Source: Oscillospiraceae bacterium (lineage in GTDB: Bacteria > Bacillota > Clostridia > Oscillospirales > Oscillospiraceae). Taken from it: a DNA stretch of 5,863 bases. The stretch covers positions 1-5,863 of the forward strand of contig JAITQY010000109.1 in the NCBI GenBank assembly GCA_031288675.1, written 5' to 3'. Within the stretch, counting starts at the first letter, position 1. Every line of letters begins with the position of its first letter. Shown here one piece after another: positions 1 through 5,330 of the stretch. The notes below the pieces were generated by a model, which did no database searches, had not been told where the DNA came from, and saw only the letters and a program-made list of their open reading frames with translations. Position numbers and translations under genes: made by a program.

Positions 1-479
1 ATACGCTTAGTACGTTCGGCAAAATCGCGAAGCGTTTCCATATCCGCGCCTTTAGCCTTTTCCTCAGCAACGAGATAAACAAGCAAACCCTCTCCGCCGG
101 AGGCGCACATGCTGTCTACAACAAAAATTTTGCGTTCCGGATAGCGCGTACGAAGTTCCTGCGCCGCCATCTCCGCATTTTGGTATGTCGCGCTCAAGCC
201 GGATGAGAACGCAATGTAGAGTATGTCGCGTCCTGCGTTCAGCTCAATTTCCATATACTCTGCAAATGACTGCATTGCCACAGCGCTGCTCATTGCGGAC
301 TCACTGGCTTCCAGCAGCGTATAGAACCTGTCAAAAGTCATATGCTTTTCATCAATATTGCACTCGTATGACTTGTTGTCAATCGTGACGTTCATTGGAA
401 TCGGGATAATGTTATACCTCACCGCCAAGTCGTTAGGCAGGTCGCAGCAGGCGTCCGTCATAATAACAAATTCATTCAT
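1..479 (-). CDS. DegV family fatty-acid-binding protein, C-terminus cut off by window edge
   Basis: This is a DegV/FakB-type protein. Family members bind one long-chain fatty acid, and in many Bacillota they present it to the kinase FakA for phosphorylation and entry into phospholipid synthesis. The first 159 codons are visible, roughly the N-terminal half of a family whose members are usually about 280-290 residues. Visible family marks are the opening strand with TDACCDLP (residues 8-15), the IIPIPMNV strand (24-31), the fatty-acid-contacting SSGLSATY loop (92-99) and the VVDSMCASGGEGLLV segment (120-134). The ATG at 479-477 follows an AAAGGGG ribosome binding site at 489-495 with a 9-nt spacer. 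The usual TSQP-like motif around residues 63-69 reads MSSAVAM, so this may be a divergent subgroup. The gene has its own consensus promoter at 544-572 and is separated from the arginine operon by a repeat-rich spacer, so it is probably an independent unit. Family assignment is firm; the bound lipid is unknown. Confidence 0.9.
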   Translation of the reverse strand, partial: MNEFVIMTDACCDLPNDLAVRYNIIPIPMNVTIDNKSYECNIDEKHMTFDRFYTLLEASESAMSSAVAMQSFAEYMEIELNAGRDILYIAFSSGLSATYQNAEMAAQELRTRYPERKIFVVDSMCASGGEGLLVYLVAEEKAKGADMETLRDFAERTKR

Positions 480-488
480 CGTTATAAT

Positions 489-495
489 CCCCTTT
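489..495 (-). promoter_or_regulatory. Ribosome binding site of the degV-family gene
   Basis: The minus strand reads AAAGGGG nine bases before the ATG at 479-477. It fixes the start at the first of two nearby methionine codons and agrees with the conserved N-terminus of the family. Confidence 0.7.
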
Positions 496-543
496 AGAAA
501 ATGGAAATATATTGCCGGTTAAGTGTTTTCAATCTTTTTTGTA

Positions 544-572
544 ATTATACCATTTGTCAAACGGTTTGTCAA
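544..572 (-). promoter_or_regulatory. Consensus housekeeping-sigma promoter for the degV-family gene
   Basis: On the minus strand a perfect -35 TTGACA (572-567) and a perfect -10 TATAAT (549-544) are separated by exactly 17 bases. Transcription would start near 537, giving a leader of about 57 nt before the ATG at 479. A second TTGACA (560-555) lies inside the spacer but only 5 bases from the -10, too close to serve as a -35. It is there because a 12-bp sequence is tandemly repeated across the -35 region. Promoter activity is inferred from consensus match only. Confidence 0.85.
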
Positions 573-576
573 ACGG
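553..576. repeat. Perfect 12-bp tandem repeat over the degV -35 region
   Basis: The plus strand carries TTTGTCAAACGG twice in direct succession (553-564 and 565-576), followed by a further TTTTTT. On the minus strand each copy contains TTGACA. The outer copy supplies the -35 at correct spacing, and the inner one fills the spacer. It may be a simple slippage duplication or a two-site operator on one face of the helix (12-bp pitch); the sequence does not decide between them. Confidence 0.85.
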
Positions 577-666
577 TTTTTTGTAAGCTTTTAGAAGCGG
601 TGTGCGTTCAATGAAAAAGTAACGTTTGAGTGCGGATATTATATTCGTTCGCGGCTTGACAAAGAG

Positions 667-729
667 TAGAGAGATAGTCGTGAGTTGTTAGTCGAGAGCC
701 GATGGTCGTGAGTAGACGGTGGACGGAGG
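667..729. repeat. Degenerate heptanucleotide repeat block A, about nine units
   Basis: Cut every 7 bases from 667, the plus strand shows a repeated pattern ending in G. Examples are ATAGTCG (674-680), TTAGTCG (688-694), AGAGCCG (695-701) and ATGGTCG (702-708), and the G-rich units ACGGTGG (716-722) and ACGGAGG (723-729). TGAGTTG (681-687) and TGAGTAG (709-715) are near-copies of each other. The units are too diverged to count exactly, but the 7-base period is clear. The block abuts the palindrome at 736-754. Confidence 0.65.
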
Positions 730-735
730 TACGGC

Positions 736-754
736 GGGCGAGCAATGCTCGCCC
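736..754. repeat. GC-rich palindrome between heptad blocks
   Basis: GGGCGAGCAATGCTCGCCC is a perfect 9-bp inverted repeat around one central A. As RNA it would form an 8-bp stem with a 3-nt loop. Partly matching flanks (GTA at 729-731, TAC at 756-758) extend the symmetry imperfectly. No T-run follows on either strand, so it is not a standard intrinsic terminator. It looks like a dispersed palindromic repeat unit. The hairpin at 951-978 shares its GCAATGC centre. Confidence 0.75.
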
Positions 755-768
755 CTACGAAAAATGAG

Positions 769-810
769 GTAGTAGTTAGTCATTAGTCGGCAGTCAAGAG
801 CGGACGGGGG
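769..810. repeat. Degenerate heptanucleotide repeat block B, six units
   Basis: Seven-base units include TTAGTCA (776-782), TTAGTCG (783-789) and GCAGTCA (790-796), then AGAGCGG (797-803) and ACGGGGG (804-810). The progression from TTAGTCG through AGAGC(C/G)G to ACGG(N)GG occurs in the same order and orientation in block A on the other side of the palindrome, which suggests a common origin. Confidence 0.7.
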
Positions 811-822
811 AAACGAGGAACG

Positions 823-857
823 TTAATCATTAAACATTAGTCATTAATCACTACTCA
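823..857. repeat. Degenerate heptanucleotide repeat block C, five units
   Basis: Five consecutive 7-base units follow the pattern TTARTCA: TTAATCA at 823-829 and 844-850, TTAGTCA at 837-843, with TTAAACA (830-836) and CTACTCA (851-857) as variants. It is the cleanest of the three blocks and is out of 7-base phase with block B. It ends four bases before the -10 of the promoter at 861-889, so that promoter would start transcription within it. Confidence 0.75.
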
Positions 858-860
858 AGC

Positions 861-889
861 ATTATAGCACAAAGTTTCTGATTTGTCAA
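861..889 (-). promoter_or_regulatory. Second consensus promoter, no gene immediately downstream
   Basis: The minus strand has a perfect TTGACA (889-884), a 17-base spacer and a perfect TATAAT (866-861). Transcription would begin near 854, inside heptad block C, and run through all the repeats toward the degV-family gene about 375 nt away. It could be an upstream tandem promoter for that gene, the promoter of a small untranslated RNA, or part of the repeat element. No ORF of note follows before the degV promoter. Confidence 0.7.
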
Positions 890-950
890 GAGGTTATTTG
901 CGTGTAATCGTAAATAATTTGTGAACATATTTTTTGTAGTTGAAAGTAAC

Positions 951-978
951 CATAGGACGGCAATGCTGCCGCCCTATG
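951..978 (-). repeat. Imperfect palindrome downstream of argD, possible transcript 3' end hairpin
   Basis: The arms CATAGGACGGCA (951-962) and TGCCGCCCTATG (967-978) pair over 12 positions around a 4-nt loop. The one mismatch is A against C when read on the plus strand. In minus-strand RNA the same position becomes a G-U wobble, so the argD transcript would form an unbroken 12-bp stem about 40 nt after the stop codon. The bases after it on that strand (GTTACTTTC) are not a proper U-tract. It may protect or mark the operon's 3' end, or simply be a dispersed repeat; the centre GCAATGC matches the palindrome at 736-754. Confidence 0.6.
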
Positions 979-1018
979 AGTTCTGCATCTGATGTCCGTA
1001 CTTTGTGCGTGTTATGAT

Positions 1019-2206
1019 TTATTGCAATACTTGCCTGATTACATCAAGACCCTGTTCAAGTTCCGTGTCTGTAATGGTAAGCGGCGGCAATAGTCTCAGC
1101 GTATCGCTGCCTGCGGTAAGGGCAACCACACCGCTATCCAATAGCTTTACAACCGTATCGCGATGCGATACTCCGGTGAGTTTGATTCCTATCATCAATC
1201 CAAGTCCGCGAACTTCGGCAATATTCGGCGAGTTCCACGATAAGACTGTTTGCCTGATTTTTTCGCCCTTGCGGGTTACTTCAGAAAGTTCAGTATCGGT
1301 AAGTGTCTCCAGCACGGCGAGCGCACCTGCACAGCAAATTGGGTTGCCTCCGAACGTAGTAGCATGATCGCCCGAGCGGAGTACTCCGCGAACTTTTTCG
1401 TTTACTAAAAAACCGCCAAGCGGCAATCCTCCGCCGATTCCCTTGGCAAAGCTTACCGCATCCGGAGTAATACCATACTGCTGGAAGGCAAAGAGCGTTC
1501 CGGTACGTCCGACGCCGGTCTGAACCTCGTCAACGAGCAGAAGGATTTCGTTTTCCGCACAAAACTCCGCAAGCTCCTGAACATAGTCTTTAGGCAAAGG
1601 ATAAACTCCGCCTTCACCTTGAATAAGCTCAATCATTACCGCACAGACGCTGCCTTCCGAACACGCCGCCTTAGCCGCCGCGATGTTACCGGGCTGAATG
1701 TACTTAAATCCGCCGGTGTAAGGAAAGAAGTCGTAACCGTGAAATTTCTCCTGCCCCGTGGCTTCAAGCGTCGTAATTGTGCGTCCGTGAAAGCTGTTTT
1801 GCAGAGTGAGGATCACGTGACGGTTTTGGCTTCCGAATTTCTCATAGCTGTATTTTCGGGCAAGCTTAATAATTCCCTCGTTAGACTCCGCCCCTGAATT
1901 TGAGAAGAACGCAGCCGACATTTCTGTGCGGCGCGTAAGCTGTTCCGCGAGCTTAGCCATAGGCTCAGTATAGTAGAGGTTGGATACGTGCGCGAGCTTC
2001 GCGGCTTGCTCTGTGACGGCGTTCACCCAAGCGGTGTTTGCGTATCCGAGAGAATTAACGCCGATACCGGACGCAAAGTCGATATAGGTTTTCCCCTCAG
2101 GATCATAGAGCGTTGAGCCCTCGCCGCGCGTAAACGCTACAGGAAACCGCGCATAGGTCGCAAGAACGTATTCGTCCGCGAGATTGATTATATATTGTGT
2201 TGTCAT
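1019..2206 (-). CDS. argD: Acetylornithine aminotransferase
   Basis: This cytoplasmic PLP enzyme converts N-acetylglutamate 5-semialdehyde plus glutamate to N-acetylornithine plus 2-oxoglutarate. The protein is 395 residues, normal for ArgD. It is a class III aminotransferase: phosphate-binding NSGAESNE (103-110), cofactor-stacking SFHGRT (138-143), ELIQGEGG (193-200), LLLVDEVQTG with D226 for the pyridine nitrogen (222-231), Schiff-base K255 in SFAKGIGGG, TTFGGNP (283-289) and the substrate-binding arginine R371 in LRLLPPL. The ATG at 2206-2204 was chosen because AGGAG lies 9 nt upstream and the family N-terminus begins there. The frame stays open to a TTG at 2284, but those 26 extra codons look non-conserved and cysteine-rich. 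It is the last gene of the arginine cluster, 82 bp after argB. Related enzymes (ornithine or succinyl-diaminopimelate aminotransferase) are possible by fold, but the argCJBD context decides. Confidence 0.96.
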   Translation of the reverse strand: MTTQYIINLADEYVLATYARFPVAFTRGEGSTLYDPEGKTYIDFASGIGVNSLGYANTAWVNAVTEQAAKLAHVSNLYYTEPMAKLAEQLTRRTEMSAAFFSNSGAESNEGIIKLARKYSYEKFGSQNRHVILTLQNSFHGRTITTLEATGQEKFHGYDFFPYTGGFKYIQPGNIAAAKAACSEGSVCAVMIELIQGEGGVYPLPKDYVQELAEFCAENEILLLVDEVQTGVGRTGTLFAFQQYGITPDAVSFAKGIGGGLPLGGFLVNEKVRGVLRSGDHATTFGGNPICCAGALAVLETLTDTELSEVTRKGEKIRQTVLSWNSPNIAEVRGLGLMIGIKLTGVSHRDTVVKLLDSGVVALTAGSDTLRLLPPLTITDTELEQGLDVIRQVLQ

Positions 2207-2215
2207 TGAATAAAT

Positions 2216-2221
2216 CTCCTT
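2216..2221 (-). promoter_or_regulatory. Ribosome binding site that decides the argD start
   Basis: The minus strand reads AAGGAG, with a 9-nt spacer to the ATG at 2206-2204. It supports the 395-residue form of ArgD over the extended reading from the TTG at 2284, which has no comparable site because it lies four bases from the argB stop codon. Confidence 0.75.
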
Positions 2222-2288
2222 AAAGTTAGTACGCAGGCACTGTGAGCCGGGATGAGGGTTCGTTCTGCAATAGCAATCAGACAACGAG

Positions 2289-3140
2289 TTAATTTATCAT
2301 CGTGCCTTCGCCGTCTTTGCTGAGCAGTTCGATAAGAATACTGTGCAGAACGCGCCCGTCAAGAATAGTCGCGTTGAGTACGCCTCCGGATACAGCTTCA
2401 AGCGCGCAGTTGACTTTAGGAATCATCCCTCCGCTGATAACGCCGTCCGAGATAAGCTGGGGAACTTCCGCACGGTCAGCAACGCGAATCAGACTTGCGT
2501 CGTCGCGCGGGTCACGAAGAATCCCCTTTACGTCTGTCATTAGTATAAGTTTCTTCGCTTTGAGCGCGACAGCGAGTTTTGCCGCCGCTACATCGGCATT
2601 GATGTTGTAGCTAACCTCACGGTCTACACCAAGCGCAACAGAACTAATTACCGGAATATATCCGTGTTCTAACGCGTCTGTAATCGGTTCAGCGTTTACG
2701 CTGACTACGTCGCCGACGTAACCGCCGTAGTCGATACCCTCTGTTTTAAGCTCAACGGCTTTGATAATGCCGGCGTCAAGTCCGCTGAACCCAAGCGCCT
2801 TTCCGCCTGCGCGCGTCAGAGCAGCAACGAGATTTTTGTTTATTTTTCCGCAAAGCGTCATTTGAACGAGATCTTCAATCGCTTCATCGGTGTAGCGGAA
2901 ACCGTTGATTTTAGCTTTACCAAACCCGAGCTTTTCGGCATACTCGTCAATTTCCGGACCACCTCCGTGTACGAGAACGACTTTAATTCCGACAAGGTTC
3001 AGCAGGATCACGTCATTCATAACCGCCGTCATAAGTTCCGGCGTTTTCATCGCCGCTCCGCCGTACTTGATAACGATTATCTTGTTATGGTGATCTTGTA
3101 TGTAAGGCAGAGCCTCAATAAGTATCTGTGATTTTTCCAT
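2289..3140 (-). CDS. argB: Acetylglutamate kinase
   Basis: ArgB phosphorylates the gamma-carboxyl of N-acetylglutamate with ATP, the committed step toward ornithine. The 283-residue amino-acid-kinase domain shows VIKYGGAAM with K25 (23-31), VHGGGPEID (57-65), the acetylglutamate-binding FRYTD (81-85), YNINADVAA with D183 (178-186), LMTDVKG (200-206) and GGMIPKV with K242 (237-243). These residues correspond to the phosphate-contacting and catalytic lysines and aspartate of the E. coli enzyme. The N-terminal helix-like stretch before K25 (EALPYI at 9-14) and the C-terminal pattern HSILIELLSKDGEGTM (266-281) are typical of hexameric, arginine-inhibited kinases and are absent from the shorter arginine-insensitive E. 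coli form. Feedback inhibition is therefore likely (inference). The ATG at 3140 follows AGGAG (3151-3155) with a 10-nt spacer. The gene starts 19 bp after argJ, with its ribosome site in that gap. Confidence 0.97.
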   Translation of the reverse strand: MEKSQILIEALPYIQDHHNKIIVIKYGGAAMKTPELMTAVMNDVILLNLVGIKVVLVHGGGPEIDEYAEKLGFGKAKINGFRYTDEAIEDLVQMTLCGKINKNLVAALTRAGGKALGFSGLDAGIIKAVELKTEGIDYGGYVGDVVSVNAEPITDALEHGYIPVISSVALGVDREVSYNINADVAAAKLAVALKAKKLILMTDVKGILRDPRDDASLIRVADRAEVPQLISDGVISGGMIPKVNCALEAVSGGVLNATILDGRVLHSILIELLSKDGEGTMIN

Positions 3141-3159
3141 ATATCAAATTCTCCTGTAG

Positions 3160-4401
3160 TTAAGTCCTGTAATCGCCGTTGATTTTAACGTAATCATAAG
3201 TGAGGTCGCAACCCCAGCACATACACCACGGGAACGCGCCGGGTTCAGTTTCTTCGTTAAGCTCTATTTGTACCTCAATATCGTGTTCCGAGAGTATGGC
3301 TTTCGCGAGAGGTTCATCGAACGGAAGTCCGCGTCCGTCCTTGCATACCGCGATTTCACCCGCTGCGGAGCGGAATGTAACGTCAACGCGGTTCGGGTCA
3401 AAGTTTTCGCCGGAGTACCCCATAGCACACAGAACTCTTCCCCAGTTCGCGTCAGCGCCGAATATCGCAGACTTAAACAACGATGATGAGATAACGCTTT
3501 TAGCTATGGCTTCCGCTTTGTCCTCATTCGCCGCGCTTGACACGATACATGTAATTAGGTGTTTCGCGCCCTCACCGTCGGACGCCATAGCTATGGCAAG
3601 CTTGGCGCACAGCGTACAAAGCATATCATCAAAAGCGTCGTAATCCGTACCGGGTTCGGTAATCTCTGAGTTACCGGCTTCGCCGGAGGCGAGAATAAAA
3701 CAAGAGTCGTTCGTAGATGTATCTCCGTCTACTGAAATTCGGTTGAAGCTCTCCCGAACGGCGCTGTGCAGCGCTTTGTCAAGCATCTCGCTGGAAATTG
3801 CGCAGTCAGTCGTGATAACCGAGAGCAGCGTGCCCATATTAGGGTGTATCATTCCGCTGCCCTTGGCAATACCGCCTATGCGGACGGTTTTGCCGCCAAT
3901 CACGCGTCCAGCCGCGAACTCCTTGCGTAGTGTATCTGTGGTCATAATCGCGTCAGCCGCGTCAGAGCTGCGCGCGCCCAGCGCGTCAATAAGATTCGGC
4001 ACTGCGGCTTCTATAGCCGCGATATTAAGTTTCTGTCCGATAACGCCGGTACTCGCAACCCCGATCAAATCGGCGTGTACTGCGCTTTTGCCTGACAGAG
4101 CTTCGGACATTTTCATCGCGGTTTCGTCCTCAGTTGAATTGCAGGCATTAGCGTTTCCGCTGTTAAGTATTATTGCTTGCAGGCGCCCGTCCGCAACCCG
4201 TTTCTGTGACAGGCGTACAGGCGCCGCCTTGACTACGTTACGCGTGAATACCGCCGCCGCGTTGCACGGTTTATCTGCCATAACAAGCGCAAGGTCGAGC
4301 TTTTCAACGGGCGAATTAGCTTTTACGCCTGCGTGAACTCCGCTTGCTTTGAATCCGGACGGAGCGCAAACTCCTCCGTCTATAAATTTAATAGGTTCCA
4401 T
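3160..4401 (-). CDS. argJ: Ornithine acetyltransferase (glutamate N-acetyltransferase), self-cleaving
   Basis: ArgJ transfers acetyl from N-acetylornithine to glutamate, releasing ornithine and recycling the acetyl group. Some members also use acetyl-CoA; the sequence does not settle which type this is. At 413 residues it is full length, from the N-terminal GGVCAPSGFKASGVHAGVK to the typical C-terminal LTYDYVKINGDYRT. Visible motifs are TRNVVKAAPV (53-62), STGVIGQKL with the oxyanion-hole T118-G119 (117-125), KGSGMIHPNMG then T191 (180-191), and SDGEGAK (274-280). T191 is the nucleophile exposed by autoproteolysis into alpha and beta chains. It is preceded here by Gly190, where Ala is usual. 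The C-terminal stretch at 391-398 has three cysteines (PWCMCWGC), one or two more than usual. The ATG at 4401 lies 3 bp after the argC stop, and its weak AGGA site (4414-4417, 12 nt away) lies inside argC, suggesting translational coupling. Confidence 0.97.
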   Translation of the reverse strand: MEPIKFIDGGVCAPSGFKASGVHAGVKANSPVEKLDLALVMADKPCNAAAVFTRNVVKAAPVRLSQKRVADGRLQAIILNSGNANACNSTEDETAMKMSEALSGKSAVHADLIGVASTGVIGQKLNIAAIEAAVPNLIDALGARSSDAADAIMTTDTLRKEFAAGRVIGGKTVRIGGIAKGSGMIHPNMGTLLSVITTDCAISSEMLDKALHSAVRESFNRISVDGDTSTNDSCFILASGEAGNSEITEPGTDYDAFDDMLCTLCAKLAIAMASDGEGAKHLITCIVSSAANEDKAEAIAKSVISSSLFKSAIFGADANWGRVLCAMGYSGENFDPNRVDVTFRSAAGEIAVCKDGRGLPFDEPLAKAILSEHDIEVQIELNEETEPGAFPWCMCWGCDLTYDYVKINGDYRT

Positions 4402-4404
4402 ATT

Positions 4405-5310
4405 TCAATCAATTCCTAACATAATACACATATTTTGAACAGCCGCTCCGGCGGCGCCTTTGCCAAGATTGTCAAACTGCGCGGTAAGCAGAATTATATC
4501 GCCGCTTCCGGCAACGCTAATTACAAGTTTATCCGTACCGGCATATTCATTGCTTGGCGCAAACGCGGGAATCTCATCAGTAACACTGATATTCTTAGTG
4601 CAAGAGTAATGTTCCCGCAATGTGTCAAAAACATATCGTCGTTTCTCGGGCAGATGCAGGGGAATCATAACCTGCATTCCCTGAGGGAAATCGCATATAA
4701 GCGGTATAAATGCCGGAGCTTTAGCCAGTCCCGTATATTTTACAATCTCCGGAATATGCTTATGTTTAGCTGTAAGCGCATAGGCTCGCGGAGAATCGTG
4801 GTCAGGCGTGCGGTTAGGGTCTTCATATTCAGCTATGGCTGACTTACCCGCTCCGGTATATCCGGAAACGGAGGTAATGGCAACCGGATAATCGCATGGA
4901 AGAATCCCTGCTCTTACAAGCGGCGCAAGAATTGAAATAGCTCCTGTCGCGTGACAACCGGGATTAGCAAGACGCACCGTCATACGAATTTCCCGTTCCT
5001 GCTCCGCACTAAGCTCTGGGAAGCCATACGTCCATCCATCCGTAACGCGGTGCGCCGTAGACGTATCAATCACCTTGACCGAAGGATTTGTGATAAGCGC
5101 AACGCTCTCCCGCGCCGCATCGTCAGGAAGACACAAAAATACAAGATCAGCCCCGTTCATAGCGTCTGATTTTGCCTTATTGTCCTTGCGAAATTCTTCG
5201 GGCAGCGAAATTATCTCAATCACGCCGGCAGATATATACTGCTCCAACCGCTCTTTAAGCTGCAAACCGGTAGTACCTGAGCTTCCGTCAATGAAAATCT
5301 TATAAGCCAT
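4405..5310 (-). CDS. argC: N-acetyl-gamma-glutamyl-phosphate reductase, type 2
   Basis: ArgC reduces N-acetylglutamyl phosphate with NADPH to N-acetylglutamate 5-semialdehyde. At 301 residues it is the short, type 2 form (type 1 enzymes are about 340). It opens with the type 2 nucleotide-binding loop FIDGSSGTTGLQL (6-18), not the GASGYTG of type 1. It goes on with LCLPDDAARE (59-68), IDTSTAHR (81-88), YGFPEL (95-100), the catalytic cysteine C119 in ANPGCHATGAI (115-125), VSGYTGAGKSAIAEYE (148-163), the general-base H185 in KHKHIPEI (182-189), and NLGKGAAGAAVQN (281-293). The ATG at 5310 follows AGAGGA (5317-5322) with a 6-nt spacer. The gene lies 20 bp after argH and 3 bp before argJ, so co-transcription is near certain. 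No truncation or missing key residue is seen. Confidence 0.96.
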   Translation of the reverse strand: MAYKIFIDGSSGTTGLQLKERLEQYISAGVIEIISLPEEFRKDNKAKSDAMNGADLVFLCLPDDAARESVALITNPSVKVIDTSTAHRVTDGWTYGFPELSAEQEREIRMTVRLANPGCHATGAISILAPLVRAGILPCDYPVAITSVSGYTGAGKSAIAEYEDPNRTPDHDSPRAYALTAKHKHIPEIVKYTGLAKAPAFIPLICDFPQGMQVMIPLHLPEKRRYVFDTLREHYSCTKNISVTDEIPAFAPSNEYAGTDKLVISVAGSGDIILLTAQFDNLGKGAAGAAVQNMCIMLGID

Positions 5311-5330
5311 ATTTATTCCTCTGATACCGG

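Larger units (their letters stand above)
480..1018. other. Gene-free intergenic region with promoters, heptad repeats and palindromes
   Basis: This 539-bp stretch between argD and the degV-family gene holds no credible coding sequence on either strand; stop codons are dense in all frames. It contains two consensus minus-strand promoters (544-572 and 861-889), a 12-bp tandem repeat (553-576), three blocks of degenerate 7-bp repeats (667-729, 769-810, 823-857), a GC-rich palindrome (736-754) and an imperfect palindrome (951-978). In 583-666 and 890-950 I see nothing specific beyond A+T-rich spacer. Confidence 0.85.

Noticed and set aside
185..388. Small plus-strand open frame opposite the degV-family gene
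   Set aside because: The minus-strand frame encodes clear DegV motifs here. The plus-strand product is cysteine- and arginine-rich with no support.
638..662. Possible third minus-strand promoter (TATAAT at 643-638 with TTGTCA at 662-657)
   Set aside because: The spacer is only 13 bases, too short for a housekeeping-sigma promoter. The plus-strand TTGACA at 656-661 likewise has no -10 at the right distance.
736..754. Intrinsic transcription terminator at the GC-rich palindrome
   Set aside because: The stem is strong, but no T-run follows on either strand.
667..857. CRISPR array
   Set aside because: The repeats are 7 bp, contiguous and degenerate, with no spacers of 26-40 bp and no long identical direct repeat.
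867..1008. 9-bp inverted repeat GCACAAAGT (867-875) and ACTTTGTGC (1000-1008)
   Set aside because: A single 9-bp match of this kind is expected about by chance in a spacer of this size, and the flanks do not extend it. It is not supported as the ends of a mobile element.
1005..1367. Plus-strand open frame opposite the argD 3' end
   Set aside because: It is antisense to conserved ArgD residues, and the serine- and valine-rich translation is a complement artefact.
2207..2284. Extended ArgD N-terminus from the TTG at 2284
   Set aside because: A good ribosome site precedes the internal ATG at 2206, and the extra residues do not match the family.
3200..3643. Plus-strand open frame of 147 codons opposite argJ
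   Set aside because: It is fully antisense to conserved argJ coding sequence, with no recognisable protein features.
3743..4336. Long plus-strand open frame of 197 codons opposite argJ
   Set aside because: It lies wholly inside argJ on the opposite strand, has low-complexity composition rich in Ser, Ala, Ile and Pro, and shows no ribosome site or family motif. It is a shadow of argJ codon usage.
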